Source: Mariniphaga sediminis (GTDB lineage: Bacteria; Bacteroidota; Bacteroidia; Bacteroidales; Prolixibacteraceae). Taken from it: 64,000 bases of DNA. Positions 55,978 to 64,000 of this stretch are shown in pieces. The stretch is from assembly GCF_003573545.1 (NCBI RefSeq), contig NZ_QWET01000014.1, forward strand, positions 62,001 to 126,000, written 5' to 3'. Every line of letters begins with the position of its first letter. Positions within the stretch are counted from its first letter, which is position 1. The translations under genes and the position numbers were made by a program. The notes below the pieces were generated by a model, which did no database searches, was not told the origin of the DNA, and was given only the letters and a program-made list of their open reading frames with translations.

Positions 55978-56718
55978 ATGATTGATTTTACGTTACTACA
56001 GTGGTTGCTGCTGTTTTTTTGCGCCCTGCTTATCGGGATGTCGAAGGTGGGCATTCCGGGAGTTTCCATGTTTGTAGTGCCGGTGCTGGCCCTCATTTTC
56101 GGGGGAAAAGCCTCTACCGGTATTTTATTGCCCATTTTAATGATGGCCGATTGGTTTGGGGTAGGATACTACCACCGTCATGCCCGTTGGCATTATTTAT
56201 GGAAGTTACTCCCATGGGCATTCGTTGGTGTAGGAATTGCATTATGGGTTGGAGAAGTTGTTAATGATGAATGGTTCAAAAATATCATTGCCATCCTGGT
56301 TTTTATTTGTATTGCCCTAATGCTTTGGAAAGATCGCCAAAAGAGCGGCAATTTTTTCCCGGATACCTGGTGGTTTGCTGCCACAATGGGAATCCTTGGC
56401 GGATTTGCCACCATGATTGGAAATGTAGCCGGCCCCATCTTTGCCATCTACCTGCTGGCAATGCACCTTCCCAAAAACAGCTTCATCGGAACCGGCGCCT
56501 GGTTTTTTCTCATAATAAACCTGAGCAAATTTCCGCTACACATTTTGATCTGGAAAACCATCAACTGGCAAACGTTGAAACTCGATCTAATCCTGCTTCC
56601 CGGCATAGCAGCCGGTGCATTTCTCGGTATCTGGCTGGTGAAAAAAATACCTGAAAAAACGTACCGGGCTTTTGTAATTGTAGTAACCGCCGTGTCGGCT
56701 TTGCTTCTGTTGGTATAG
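55978..56718 (+). CDS. TauE/SafE-family permease (sulfite exporter-like)
   Basis: A 246-residue, highly hydrophobic protein with about eight membrane helices. The opening LIGMSKVGIPGVSMFVVPVL and the mirrored second half GILGGFATMIGNVAGPIFA are the two family repeats of TauE/SafE (DUF81). Members move sulfite, sulfoacetate or other small organic acids across the inner membrane; the cargo of this one cannot be told. It is a single gene with its own promoter and no linked sulfur genes. Confidence 0.9.
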   Translation: MIDFTLLQWLLLFFCALLIGMSKVGIPGVSMFVVPVLALIFGGKASTGILLPILMMADWFGVGYYHRHARWHYLWKLLPWAFVGVGIALWVGEVVNDEWFKNIIAILVFICIALMLWKDRQKSGNFFPDTWWFAATMGILGGFATMIGNVAGPIFAIYLLAMHLPKNSFIGTGAWFFLIINLSKFPLHILIWKTINWQTLKLDLILLPGIAAGAFLGIWLVKKIPEKTYRAFVIVVTAVSALLLLV

Positions 56719-56755
56719 TTCCGCAGGGCACACTGGCAATTGAACGGGATTTTTT

Positions 56756-56763
56756 TACATTTG
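56756..56763 (+). promoter_or_regulatory. -7 box for the methyltransferase gene
   Basis: TACATTTG matches TAnnTTTG, 43 bases before the ATG, with CTGG 19 bases upstream as a partial -33 match. Confidence 0.5.
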
Positions 56764-56806
56764 TGGGAAATGCTTAAAACAACCAGAAGAACATATTTTT
56801 AAACAC

Positions 56807-57520
56807 ATGGAGCCACTCAGAAATTATTTTAAAGATATAGCCATTCATAATATCCTTGATGTGGGTACAGGAAACGGAGGTTTTCTGCATACATTGCAAA
56901 ACACCTTCCCGGGGGCAAAAATTACAGGCATCGATCCAAATACTGAATCACTTGAAATAGCCCGCCAAAACTTCCCTGATGTTACTTTTCTGGAGATGGA
57001 AGCGGAAAATCTTAAATTTGAAGATGACTCCTTTGATGTCGTCAGTATTTCAATGGCCTTGCACCATCTTCCGAAGGTAAAAAAAGGATTGAAGGAGATG
57101 AAACGGGTGGTGAAACCGGACGGTTATATTATTATAAACGAAACCATCAGCGATCATTTAAATCCGGCACAGGAAGTGCATAAAATGTATCATCATTTTC
57201 GCAGTCACATCGATCGGATGCTGGGCAGATTTCACCGGAAAACATTTACAAAAGATGCTATTCTTCAAATACTGAAAGAAACGGAAGTGCCTGTCCAGTT
57301 CTTTTTCGAACACCGACGGAATGTAAACCTGATAGAGGATGAAGCAGACCTTGAACTCAGGATTGACAAGATGAAACAGATGCTGGAAAAAATTAAAGGA
57401 CACCCGGAACATGACGCCCTCCGGCTTCAGGTTGATGAATTCAGAACGAAAGCCATGGAGCATGGATTGCAGGCTGCAACCAACCTGGTAATTGTTGGGA
57501 GGAAAAAGATTTTCACATAA
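56807..57520 (+). CDS. Class I SAM-dependent methyltransferase
   Basis: A 237-residue cytoplasmic enzyme with the class I methyltransferase signature: motif I ILDVGTGNGGF (residues 16-26), an acidic residue after strand 2 in ITGIDPN, motif II-like DVVSISMALHHL and motif III KPDGYIIINE. The fold is of the UbiE/Methyltransf_11 type. The C-terminal 80 residues are helical and charged and give no hint of the substrate, which may be a small molecule or a lipid. It is alone between the TauE gene and the convergent ATP synthase operon. Confidence 0.88.
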   Translation: MEPLRNYFKDIAIHNILDVGTGNGGFLHTLQNTFPGAKITGIDPNTESLEIARQNFPDVTFLEMEAENLKFEDDSFDVVSISMALHHLPKVKKGLKEMKRVVKPDGYIIINETISDHLNPAQEVHKMYHHFRSHIDRMLGRFHRKTFTKDAILQILKETEVPVQFFFEHRRNVNLIEDEADLELRIDKMKQMLEKIKGHPEHDALRLQVDEFRTKAMEHGLQAATNLVIVGRKKIFT

Positions 57521-57553
57521 AATACCGGAAAAGGTTCAGGATTCCTTCTTAAC

Positions 57554-57572
57554 CGGCAATTACAAATTGCCG
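57554..57572. terminator. Possible bidirectional terminator between methyltransferase gene and atpG
   Basis: CGGCAATT and AATTGCCG pair perfectly around ACA, in the 95 bases between two convergent genes. There is no long T-run on either strand, so it is a hairpin of suitable place but moderate strength. Confidence 0.45.
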
Positions 57573-57615
57573 ATCCCGGTGATTGAAATTACCGAATCCG
57601 AACCAGGGAATGACC

Positions 57616-58494
57616 TCAGCCTTTCAGGGCTTCTGCCCCGCTCACAATCTCGAGTATTTCACTGGTAATGGAAGCCTGGCGCACTTTATTGTATTGCAGT
57701 GTCAGATCTTTTATCAACTCCGTGGCATTGTCGGTAGCCTGGTGCATGGCTGTCATACGAGCACCGTGTTCAGCAGCATGGGAATCGAGCAACGCTTTGT
57801 AAAACTGAATTTTCAGCGATTGCGGAATCAGTTCCTGTACAATATATTCTTTCGAAGGTTCAAAAATATAATCACGAAACTGTTTCGTCTCCTCCTCATT
57901 TTCCATTTCAACCGGCAGAAACTGTTCTGTGCTGTTCAACTGCGAAGCTGCATTCAAGAACTGGTTATAAACCAGTTCCACCCTGTCGTATTCATTTTCA
58001 ACAAACATTTTCATGACATTTTCAGCCAACTGATAAACATGTGCCGTATCAAGGTGGTCAAACAATTCATGATGGCTTTCTACTACCTTCATTCCCCGGA
58101 GCTTCACCTGACGTTCAGCCTGTTTCCCGATGCATAAAAAATCCACTTCCCCCAATCGTAATTGCAGACTGTATTTTGAATGAACCAACTCCATTGCTTT
58201 TTTTGCAATATTCAGATTGAATCCCCCACACAATCCACGATTCGAGGAAATGAGTATGACCAAAACTCTGTCAGGTTCCTTTTGACGCGTATAAACTGAA
58301 CTTTCAACCTCTTCGAGGCTGGCGCCAATAGAAACCAGGATCTGATGCAGCTTATCGGCATAAGGCCTGATTTGTAAAATGGCATCCTGGGCTTTTTTCA
58401 GCTTGGCGGCCGAAACCATTTTCATGGCGCTGGTTACCTGACGCGTGGTCTTTACCGAGGTAATGCGTGTACGTATTTCTTTTAATCCTGCCAT
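57616..58494 (-). CDS. atpG: ATP synthase F1 subunit gamma
   Basis: A 292-residue protein with the N-terminal helix MAGLKEIRTRITSVKTTRQV and the C-terminal helix ITSEILEIVSGAEAL that form the rotating coiled coil, and the central Rossmann-like part with SSNRGLCGGFN. Length and motifs are those of AtpG. It is the last gene of the operon, 11 bases after atpA. It connects the catalytic head to the c-ring and turns in the alpha-beta hexamer. Confidence 0.97.
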   Translation of the reverse strand: MAGLKEIRTRITSVKTTRQVTSAMKMVSAAKLKKAQDAILQIRPYADKLHQILVSIGASLEEVESSVYTRQKEPDRVLVILISSNRGLCGGFNLNIAKKAMELVHSKYSLQLRLGEVDFLCIGKQAERQVKLRGMKVVESHHELFDHLDTAHVYQLAENVMKMFVENEYDRVELVYNQFLNAASQLNSTEQFLPVEMENEEETKQFRDYIFEPSKEYIVQELIPQSLKIQFYKALLDSHAAEHGARMTAMHQATDNATELIKDLTLQYNKVRQASITSEILEIVSGAEALKG

Positions 58495-58505
58495 GCGTCA
58501 ACAAT

Positions 58506-60092
58506 TCAGTCTGCACTATTGTATTTTGCGGCCACTTCGGCAGCCACATCCTTTAAAACCTGCTCGATCTCATCCGTCATATTACCTTCTTTTATGGAAT
58601 CCAGTACCTCGCGGTGTTCCATTTCCATTAATTCAAGAAAGCTTGTTTCAAATTCTTTTACTTTTTCCACCGGCACATTCCGCAGCAATTCTTTTACCCC
58701 GCAATAAATAAGGGATACCTGGTGTTCTACCTTCATGGGCGTATACTGGTTTTGTTTCAGTATCTCCATGTTCTTCCTCCCTTTATCAAGCACGCGCATG
58801 GTAGCTGCATCGAGGTCGGAACCAAACTTGGAAAAAGCTTCCAGTTCCCGGTATTGCGCCTGGTCGAGTTTCAGGGTACCTGCAATTTTTTTCATTGCTT
58901 TAATCTGCGCGTTTCCTCCCACACGAGAAACAGAAATACCCACGTTAATCGCAGGCCGGAACCCGGCGTTGAACAGGTTCGACTCCAGGAAAATCTGTCC
59001 GTCGGTAATGGAAATCACATTGGTGGGAATATACGCAGAAACATCTCCCGCCTGGGTTTCGATGATGGGAAGCGCCGTTAGCGAACCTCCTCCTTTTACT
59101 CTATTTTTTAACCCTGCGGGAAGGTCATTCATTTGTGAGGCAATATCATCCGATTCTATGATTTTTGCAGCCCTTTCGAGCAACCGGGAGTGCAGGTAAA
59201 ATACATCGCCGGGATAAGCTTCACGTCCGGGTGGACGGCGCAGCAACAAGGAAACCTCGCGGTAAGAAACAGCCTGTTTCGAAAGGTCGTCGAGTACAAT
59301 CAGGGCATCCCGGCCCGTATCGCGAAAATACTCCCCGATGGTCATACCGGCATAGGGTGCATAAAACTGCAAAGCAGCCGGGTCGGAAGCGGTTGACGAA
59401 ACAATAATTGTGTAATCCATGGCCCCGTGCTTTTGTAAGGTAGAGGCAATATTGGCAACGGTCGATCCCTTTTGGCCAACGGCTACATAGATACAATAAA
59501 CAGGATTTCCTTTTTCGAAATTTTCCCGCTGATTAATGATGGTATCAATAGCCACGGCCGTTTTCCCTGTCTGGCGGTCGCCGATAATAAGCTCGCGTTG
59601 CCCGCGACCAATAGGAATCATCGCATCAATGGCTTTCAAACCTGTTTGCAGAGGCTGTTTCACCGGCTGACGGAAAATAACGCCTGGCGCCTTACGCTCA
59701 AGGGGTAATTCCATCAACTCCCCACCAATTGGCCCTTTCCCGTCGAGTGGCTCTCCAATGGTATTAATTACCCGGCCCATGAGGTGGTCGCCCACCATAA
59801 TGGAAGCAATTCGTTGCAGACGTTTTACAGTATCGCCTTCCTTTACTTCTTCTGTAGACCCCAGCAATACAGCGCCTACATTGTCTTCTTCAAGGTTTAA
59901 CACTATCCCTTTAATACCACTTTCGAATTCAATCATTTCATTTGATTCCACATTCGAAAGGCCGTAAATACGGGCAATACCGTCGCCCACCTGCAAAACG
60001 GTGCCCACTTCTTCCAATTCAGCTTCTGATCTGAAGTTTTCGAGTTGCTGCTTCAGTATTTCAGATATTTCAGCCGGTTTAATGTTTATCAT
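58506..60092 (-). CDS. atpA: ATP synthase F1 subunit alpha
   Basis: A 528-residue F1 alpha subunit with Walker A GDRQTGKT at 171-178, the beta-barrel start [16 protein letters not shown] and the conserved [20 protein letters not shown]. The alpha-type regulatory Gln replaces a catalytic Glu after the P-loop. It lies 51 bases after atpH and overlaps nothing. It forms the non-catalytic half of the F1 hexamer; its partner atpD is not in the operon. Confidence 0.98.
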   Translation of the reverse strand: MINIKPAEISEILKQQLENFRSEAELEEVGTVLQVGDGIARIYGLSNVESNEMIEFESGIKGIVLNLEEDNVGAVLLGSTEEVKEGDTVKRLQRIASIMVGDHLMGRVINTIGEPLDGKGPIGGELMELPLERKAPGVIFRQPVKQPLQTGLKAIDAMIPIGRGQRELIIGDRQTGKTAVAIDTIINQRENFEKGNPVYCIYVAVGQKGSTVANIASTLQKHGAMDYTIIVSSTASDPAALQFYAPYAGMTIGEYFRDTGRDALIVLDDLSKQAVSYREVSLLLRRPPGREAYPGDVFYLHSRLLERAAKIIESDDIASQMNDLPAGLKNRVKGGGSLTALPIIETQAGDVSAYIPTNVISITDGQIFLESNLFNAGFRPAINVGISVSRVGGNAQIKAMKKIAGTLKLDQAQYRELEAFSKFGSDLDAATMRVLDKGRKNMEILKQNQYTPMKVEHQVSLIYCGVKELLRNVPVEKVKEFETSFLELMEMEHREVLDSIKEGNMTDEIEQVLKDVAAEVAAKYNSAD

Positions 60093-60143
60093 TTTTTTCT
60101 ATCTTTTTTCTCCGAAGGAGTACCATGATCAGTTGTTCCTATC

Positions 60144-60692
60144 TTATCCCAAGCGGGTTTTTAACAATTCCTGCTTCATTTTTTTAAGCTGTGTGGCTAT
60201 ACTGGCATCATATTGTCTGTCGTCGATACGTAGAATCACACCTCCAATCATCCGGGGATTTACCTTTGTCGAAAGTTCGACTTTACTCCCCAACTCTGTT
60301 TCCAGAATTTTTTCTGCTTTTCGGATGGTTGCTTCATCCATATCACTGACAGTGGTCAGCACAGCCGTTTTTATATTTTTTTCTTTCCGAATAAGCGTCA
60401 GCACATTCCGGCAGATAAAAGGAATAAATGCCTCCCGTTTGTTCCGCATTACCAGCTCCAAAAAATCGAGTGAAAGGGAATCTATTTTCTCCCCAAAAAT
60501 CAGCTTTGTCAGCCTTATTTTTTCGGATGATTTCACCACCGGACTTTTCAGCAGCAAATCAAAATCGACTGACTGGCGGCACACATTGGAGATAAGCTCC
60601 ATATCTGTTTTCAGGGAAGCAAGTAAATCATTCTGTTTCGCCAATGAGAATATGGCTTTGGCATACCTTACCGTAACTGCGCTTTCGTCCAT
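60144..60692 (-). CDS. atpH: ATP synthase F1 subunit delta
   Basis: A 182-residue OSCP/delta subunit: helical N-terminal domain (VTVRYAKAIFSLAKQND) and C-terminal beta-alpha segment with ELGSKVELSTKVNPRMIGG, the usual family ending. It links the peripheral stalk to the top of F1. It stands 4 bases after atpF and so is translationally coupled to it. Confidence 0.95.
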   Translation of the reverse strand: MDESAVTVRYAKAIFSLAKQNDLLASLKTDMELISNVCRQSVDFDLLLKSPVVKSSEKIRLTKLIFGEKIDSLSLDFLELVMRNKREAFIPFICRNVLTLIRKEKNIKTAVLTTVSDMDEATIRKAEKILETELGSKVELSTKVNPRMIGGVILRIDDRQYDASIATQLKKMKQELLKTRLG

Positions 60693-60696
60693 CTTT

Positions 60697-61191
60697 TCAA
60701 TTCAATTTGAATTCATCGAGTAACTTATTGGCCATCTCCTGCTGTTGTTTGTCGCTGGCCATCTCCTTCCGTATCAGCTTTTCGGCAATCATCAGGGATA
60801 TTTCGGCCATTTGGGTTTTCATCTCGTTAATGGCTTTCGCTTTCTCGTTCTGAATCTGCTGCCGGGCATTCTCAATATCTTTTCGGGCTTCGGCGGAAGC
60901 TTTTTCTTTAGCCTCGGCAATAATACTGTCTTTCAACTTCATTGCATCACGCAAAATAGCCTCCTTCTCCTTTCGGGCTTCAGCAATGAGCTGTTCATTC
61001 CCGGCCTTCAGGTCAGCCATCTCCTTTCGCGCTTCATCCGCAGCATTTAAAGCATTTGATATTGTTTCTTCACGCTCCTCCAGTGCATTGAGGATCGGTT
61101 TCCAGGCAAATTTTTTCAGGACAAAAACCACAATCCCGAAAATGATAACCATCCAGAATATTGTTCCTAAATTCGGAGTAACCAATTCCAT
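60697..61191 (-). CDS. atpF: ATP synthase Fo subunit b
   Basis: A 164-residue protein with one N-terminal membrane helix (TIFWMVIIFGIVVFVLKKF) followed by the family FAWKPILNALEEREETI and a long charged coiled coil rich in Ala, Lys and Glu. It is the peripheral stalk. An 84-base gap with an intrinsic-terminator-like hairpin separates it from atpE, which would lower atpF message relative to atpE. Confidence 0.96.
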   Translation of the reverse strand: MELVTPNLGTIFWMVIIFGIVVFVLKKFAWKPILNALEEREETISNALNAADEARKEMADLKAGNEQLIAEARKEKEAILRDAMKLKDSIIAEAKEKASAEARKDIENARQQIQNEKAKAINEMKTQMAEISLMIAEKLIRKEMASDKQQQEMANKLLDEFKLN

Positions 61192-61225
61192 AATCAGAAC
61201 TTTTTTATATTTTAAATTTCATTGT

Positions 61226-61260
61226 AAAAAACAGTCCCTCCGGCAATCCCGAAGGTGACT
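61226..61260 (-). terminator. Intrinsic terminator/attenuator between atpE and atpF
   Basis: On the minus strand AGTC-a-CCTTCGG pairs with CCGGAGG-GACT around GATTG: 11 base pairs including one G-T, with a single bulged A, then G and six Ts (61226-61231). It starts 15 bases beyond the atpE stop and ends 34 bases before the atpF ATG. Structure and T-run are those of a Rho-independent terminator inside the operon. Confidence 0.7.
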
Positions 61261-61275
61261 GCCTCAATACGGTTG

Positions 61276-61563
<288 letters not shown>

Positions 61564-62682
61564 TTAATGGCTTTCTGCAGTCGACATTCCAAAATAGATG
61601 GCCGAGAGCAGAGTAAAAACATACGCCTGAATAAATGAAACCAACACATCGAGCAGCAAGATAAAAACCGAAAACACCATGGATACCGGGCTAACCCCGT
61701 AACCAGCCGCCGGCCCCATCAAGCTGCCGAAAATAAATATCAAACTTATAAACACCGTAACAATCATGTGCCCGGCCAGCATGTTGGCAAAAAGCCGGAT
61801 CATCAGCACAAACGGTTTCGTTAAAACCCCTGAAAGCTCCACAATAGGCATCAGCGGAATGGGGTATTTCAACCACCAGGGCACATCGGGATTAAATATT
61901 TCTTTCCAGTAATGTTTATTCCCTTTGATATTGGTCACAGCAAACGTAAAGAGCGCCAACACCATGGTAACGGCAATATTCCCGGAGACATTAGCCCCAA
62001 ACGGGAAAATAGGTATCAACCCCAACAAATTATTCAATAAAATGAAAAAGAAAAGGCTCAGTAGTATGGGTAAAAACTTTTTGTATTTTTTTTCGCCAAT
62101 AGAAGGTATGGCAATCTCATCGCGAATAAATACAATAACAGGTTCTAACAGGTTTTGAATGCCGGAGGGCGCTTTCCCCCTGTTTCGTTTCGCTGTTTTG
62201 GCGGCTACAAACAACAGGGAAAACAGTACAATAACTGATACAAAAATTCCGGCAACGACCTTGGTAATTGAAAGATCTAAAGGCCTCCCGATTTCGTGCC
62301 CATGCGCATCCAATTCCACAATCTTTCCGTTGTATTCTTCACTGTGAGAAAGACGGAAACCCCTGTAATCTTCGTGCCCGTGATGAAATTTGGTGGACAT
62401 AAAAATATGCAGCTTCCTACCTTCATGCAGTTCAGGATATTTACTAAAAAGAATTATGGGAAGGGGGATGTTTATATGCTTTTCCCCCACAGAAGCAATG
62501 TGCCACTCGTAAGAATCCAGCACATGCTCAATCACAAATTTCCCGGCATCAAACTTTTCTTCCGCATGCGAATTCCCTTCGGGGTGGCTTCCGTGACCAT
62601 CATCAGACTGACCTGCTACCGGATTTAACCAGGTAACGACCATCAATAAACTCAGAAACAATCCCTTGGTAAATGTTAGCAT
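61564..62682 (-). CDS. atpB: ATP synthase Fo subunit a, with long His-rich N-terminal domain
   Basis: About 372 residues from the ATG at 62682, which is preceded at 6 bases by AAGGGG and gives a signal peptide ending NPVAGQ. The frame runs upstream to 62730, but a TAATTTTG promoter box lies there. After the leader comes a periplasmic domain of about 125 residues with many His (DDGHGSHPEGNSH, FHHGHED), common in Bacteroidota. The membrane part has MIRLFANMLAGHMIV with the essential Arg facing the c-ring and ends SFIQAYVFTLLSAIYFG. It is the first gene of the operon. Confidence 0.95.
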   Translation of the reverse strand: MLTFTKGLFLSLLMVVTWLNPVAGQSDDGHGSHPEGNSHAEEKFDAGKFVIEHVLDSYEWHIASVGEKHINIPLPIILFSKYPELHEGRKLHIFMSTKFHHGHEDYRGFRLSHSEEYNGKIVELDAHGHEIGRPLDLSITKVVAGIFVSVIVLFSLLFVAAKTAKRNRGKAPSGIQNLLEPVIVFIRDEIAIPSIGEKKYKKFLPILLSLFFFILLNNLLGLIPIFPFGANVSGNIAVTMVLALFTFAVTNIKGNKHYWKEIFNPDVPWWLKYPIPLMPIVELSGVLTKPFVLMIRLFANMLAGHMIVTVFISLIFIFGSLMGPAAGYGVSPVSMVFSVFILLLDVLVSFIQAYVFTLLSAIYFGMSTAESH

Positions 62683-62708
62683 ATTCATCCCCTTTTTTTC
62701 AAGCGCCA

Positions 62709-62716
62709 CAAAATTA
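62709..62716 (-). promoter_or_regulatory. -7 box of the ATP synthase operon
   Basis: TAATTTTG on the minus strand matches TAnnTTTG. Transcription would start near 62702, below the longest possible ATG (62730), so it supports translation from 62682 or 62688. No clear -33 TTTG is seen. Confidence 0.5.
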
Positions 62717-62782
62717 AAAGTTTTTTCCACGCCGGATCACTTAATTCCGAATTTAATTCTAAAAAGTCTTTTATTTTATACA

Positions 62783-63226
62783 CTAAAATTCAGTCCGGTA
62801 CCACTCCGAACTGCGCCCCAGCCAACGGATACCGCCCACAAAACCTTTCAATTTCAGCAAGTCCGTATTTTCCATCCAGGCATAACAATCATAAGTATTC
62901 CCTGACTTCGGATCGTAGATTGTTCCGTTTTTCCACTCCTCCTTTTTGGTATCGTATTCAAAACCACCCAAAATTTGCAACCCAATCAAAGAACGACTCC
63001 GTAAACTGGGATCGGGATTTTCATCATCTTTGGGCGGTTCTCCGTTTTCGTACTTTTCCGGAATCATGTAAACGATGGTCCCTATATACTTCCCGTCTTT
63101 CTTCTCCACTTCTATTTTAGTCGTTTTTTCATCGTTCCACCAAACACCGGTAATCTTGTCAGCTTCCTGGGCAATTCCTGCCAAAGCATAACAACCCAGA
63201 AAAAAAAGAATCACAATTTTTTTCAT
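62783..63226 (-). CDS. DUF2147 secreted protein
   Basis: A 147-residue protein from the ATG at 63226 with a signal peptide ending GIAQ (LFFLGCYALAGIAQ); the frame extends upstream but the leader fixes the start. The mature part has ITGVWWNDEKTTKIEVEKKD, LIGLQILGGFEYD and FVGGIRWLGRSSEWYR, the core of DUF2147, a lipocalin-like beta-barrel family of unknown function. It lies 66 bases before the atp promoter on the same strand and diverges from the penicillin-acylase gene. Confidence 0.85.
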   Translation of the reverse strand: MKKIVILFFLGCYALAGIAQEADKITGVWWNDEKTTKIEVEKKDGKYIGTIVYMIPEKYENGEPPKDDENPDPSLRSRSLIGLQILGGFEYDTKKEEWKNGTIYDPKSGNTYDCYAWMENTDLLKLKGFVGGIRWLGRSSEWYRTEF

Positions 63227-63331
63227 TATTAATTGATTTTTAATTTTATGGGTCTTAAAATTAGAAATATTACGTATGTAATGTATGAAAATCAACATCT
63301 TTTTTATCGAATTCAATAAAACCGGAATCAA

Positions 63332-64000
63332 ATGAAAATATTTAAACGTACCCTTTTGGCCATTGTGTTGCTTCTGATAGCTGTCGTTATTACAGGTTAC
63401 TTCATTCTGAACAATATCAAAAAAGCTGCTTTGCCCGATTATTCTGAAGATGTCCAAATTCCCGGGTTAACCGGCGAAGTAACTATTTTGCGCGATTCAT
63501 TTGCCATTCCGCATATTTACGCGAAAAATGAAACCGACCTATACCGTGCCGTGGGCTTTTGTATGGCGCAGGACCGCCTGTGGCAAATGGATTTATTACG
63601 GCGGGTAACGCAGGGCCGGCTTTCGGAAATACTGGGAAAAGATCAACTCAATACCGATCTGCTCATGCGCGCCTTGCGTATTCCTGAAAAATCGGAAAAG
63701 GTGCTGGCAAAATCGTCCCCTGAAATAACCACTATTCTTAAGGCGTTTTCAGAAGGAATCAATTTTTACCTGGAAAATTACCCGCTTCCGCCCGAATTTA
63801 AAATTTTGGGATACCAACCCGACCCCTGGCAACCGGTGCATTCGGTCAACCTCATCGGGTACCTTGCGTGGGATCTCACCTCCGGGTGGGGAACCGAACT
63901 TCTGCTCCACCAAATAAACCGGGAAATCACGCCGGAACAACTTCAGGAATTAATTCCGGACATGAAAAACCATCCAACCGCCATTTTTCCTGATTTTAAT
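63332..64000 (+). CDS. Penicillin acylase (S45, Ntn-hydrolase) family protein, 3' end outside
   Basis: Open from the ATG at 63332 to the window end (223 codons). The N-terminus MKIFKRTLLAIVLLLIAVVI is a membrane anchor or signal, followed by VTILRDSFAIPHIYAKNE and VGFCMAQDRLWQMDLLRR, the opening signature of the penicillin-acylase family alpha chain. The autocatalytic Ser and the beta chain lie outside the window, so activity cannot be judged. Members cleave N-acyl bonds in antibiotics, acyl-homoserine lactones or lipid amides in the periplasm. The 105-base divergent gap before it contains no clear promoter. Confidence 0.9.
   Translation, partial: MKIFKRTLLAIVLLLIAVVITGYFILNNIKKAALPDYSEDVQIPGLTGEVTILRDSFAIPHIYAKNETDLYRAVGFCMAQDRLWQMDLLRRVTQGRLSEILGKDQLNTDLLMRALRIPEKSEKVLAKSSPEITTILKAFSEGINFYLENYPLPPEFKILGYQPDPWQPVHSVNLIGYLAWDLTSGWGTELLLHQINREITPEQLQELIPDMKNHPTAIFPDFN

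Noticed and set aside
62683-62730. Longer atpB start at 62730
   Set aside because: It would place a promoter-like TAATTTTG inside the coding region and put 16 non-family residues before the signal peptide.
63269-63282. Near-palindrome ATTACGTATGTAAT between DUF2147 and penicillin-acylase genes
   Set aside because: Only 5 paired bases per arm in AT-rich DNA; could be an operator but there is no second copy.

Overview
This window comes from a Bacteroidota chromosome, most like a free-living or marine member of the Marinilabiliales/Bacteroidales. The basis is a SusC/SusD pair led by an ECF sigma factor and a FecR anti-sigma factor, many lipoprotein glycoside hydrolases, type IX secretion proteins of the PorX and PorW type, an a-e-b-delta-alpha-gamma ATP synthase cluster with a long His-rich N-terminus on subunit a, and several intergenic -7 boxes of the form TAnnTTTG. 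I saw no tRNA, rRNA, CRISPR array, insertion sequence or prophage.

Positions 47545 down to 1 form a single co-oriented (minus-strand) run of about 26 genes that reads as one large glycan-utilisation region. At its head (45.7-47.5 kb) are the sigma factor and FecR, then SusC (42.3-45.6 kb, with the STN domain that couples to FecR) and SusD. Next come two GH92 alpha-mannosidases and a DUF4091/GH123-like enzyme. From 24 to 32 kb lies a cluster rich in phosphoester enzymes: a tandem-domain glycerophosphodiester phosphodiesterase lipoprotein, a calcineurin-like phosphoesterase, an SLC5 symporter, an SDR oxidoreductase, a GlpT-type transporter overlapping a second glycerophosphodiesterase, and an EEP-family phosphatase. 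From 23.8 kb to the left edge are mostly deoxy-sugar and arabinose enzymes: two GH78 and one GH106 alpha-L-rhamnosidases, a GH127-like beta-L-arabinofuranosidase, two tandem paralogous (alpha/alpha)6 hydrolases, a pectate-lyase-fold protein, a DUF4838 protein and a remnant of a GH2-like gene. A conspicuously AT-rich pair (DUF2490 plus an unknown) sits in the middle.

The most interesting reading is that the 24-47 kb part is a locus for a mannose-containing glycan carrying glycerophosphate, phosphoinositol or other phosphodiesters, with enzymes for the phosphodiester, the phosphomonoester, the mannose and uptake of glycerol-3-phosphate. This is inferred from gene content only.

From 48 kb to the right edge the genes are housekeeping or secretion: an orphan lipoprotein, PorX and PorW, Mrp, a DUF1232 protein, a TauE/SafE permease, a methyltransferase, the ATP synthase operon (beta and epsilon genes absent here), a DUF2147 protein and the start of a penicillin-acylase family gene. 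A hairpin plus six-T terminator lies between atpE and atpF, where it could set the excess of subunit c.
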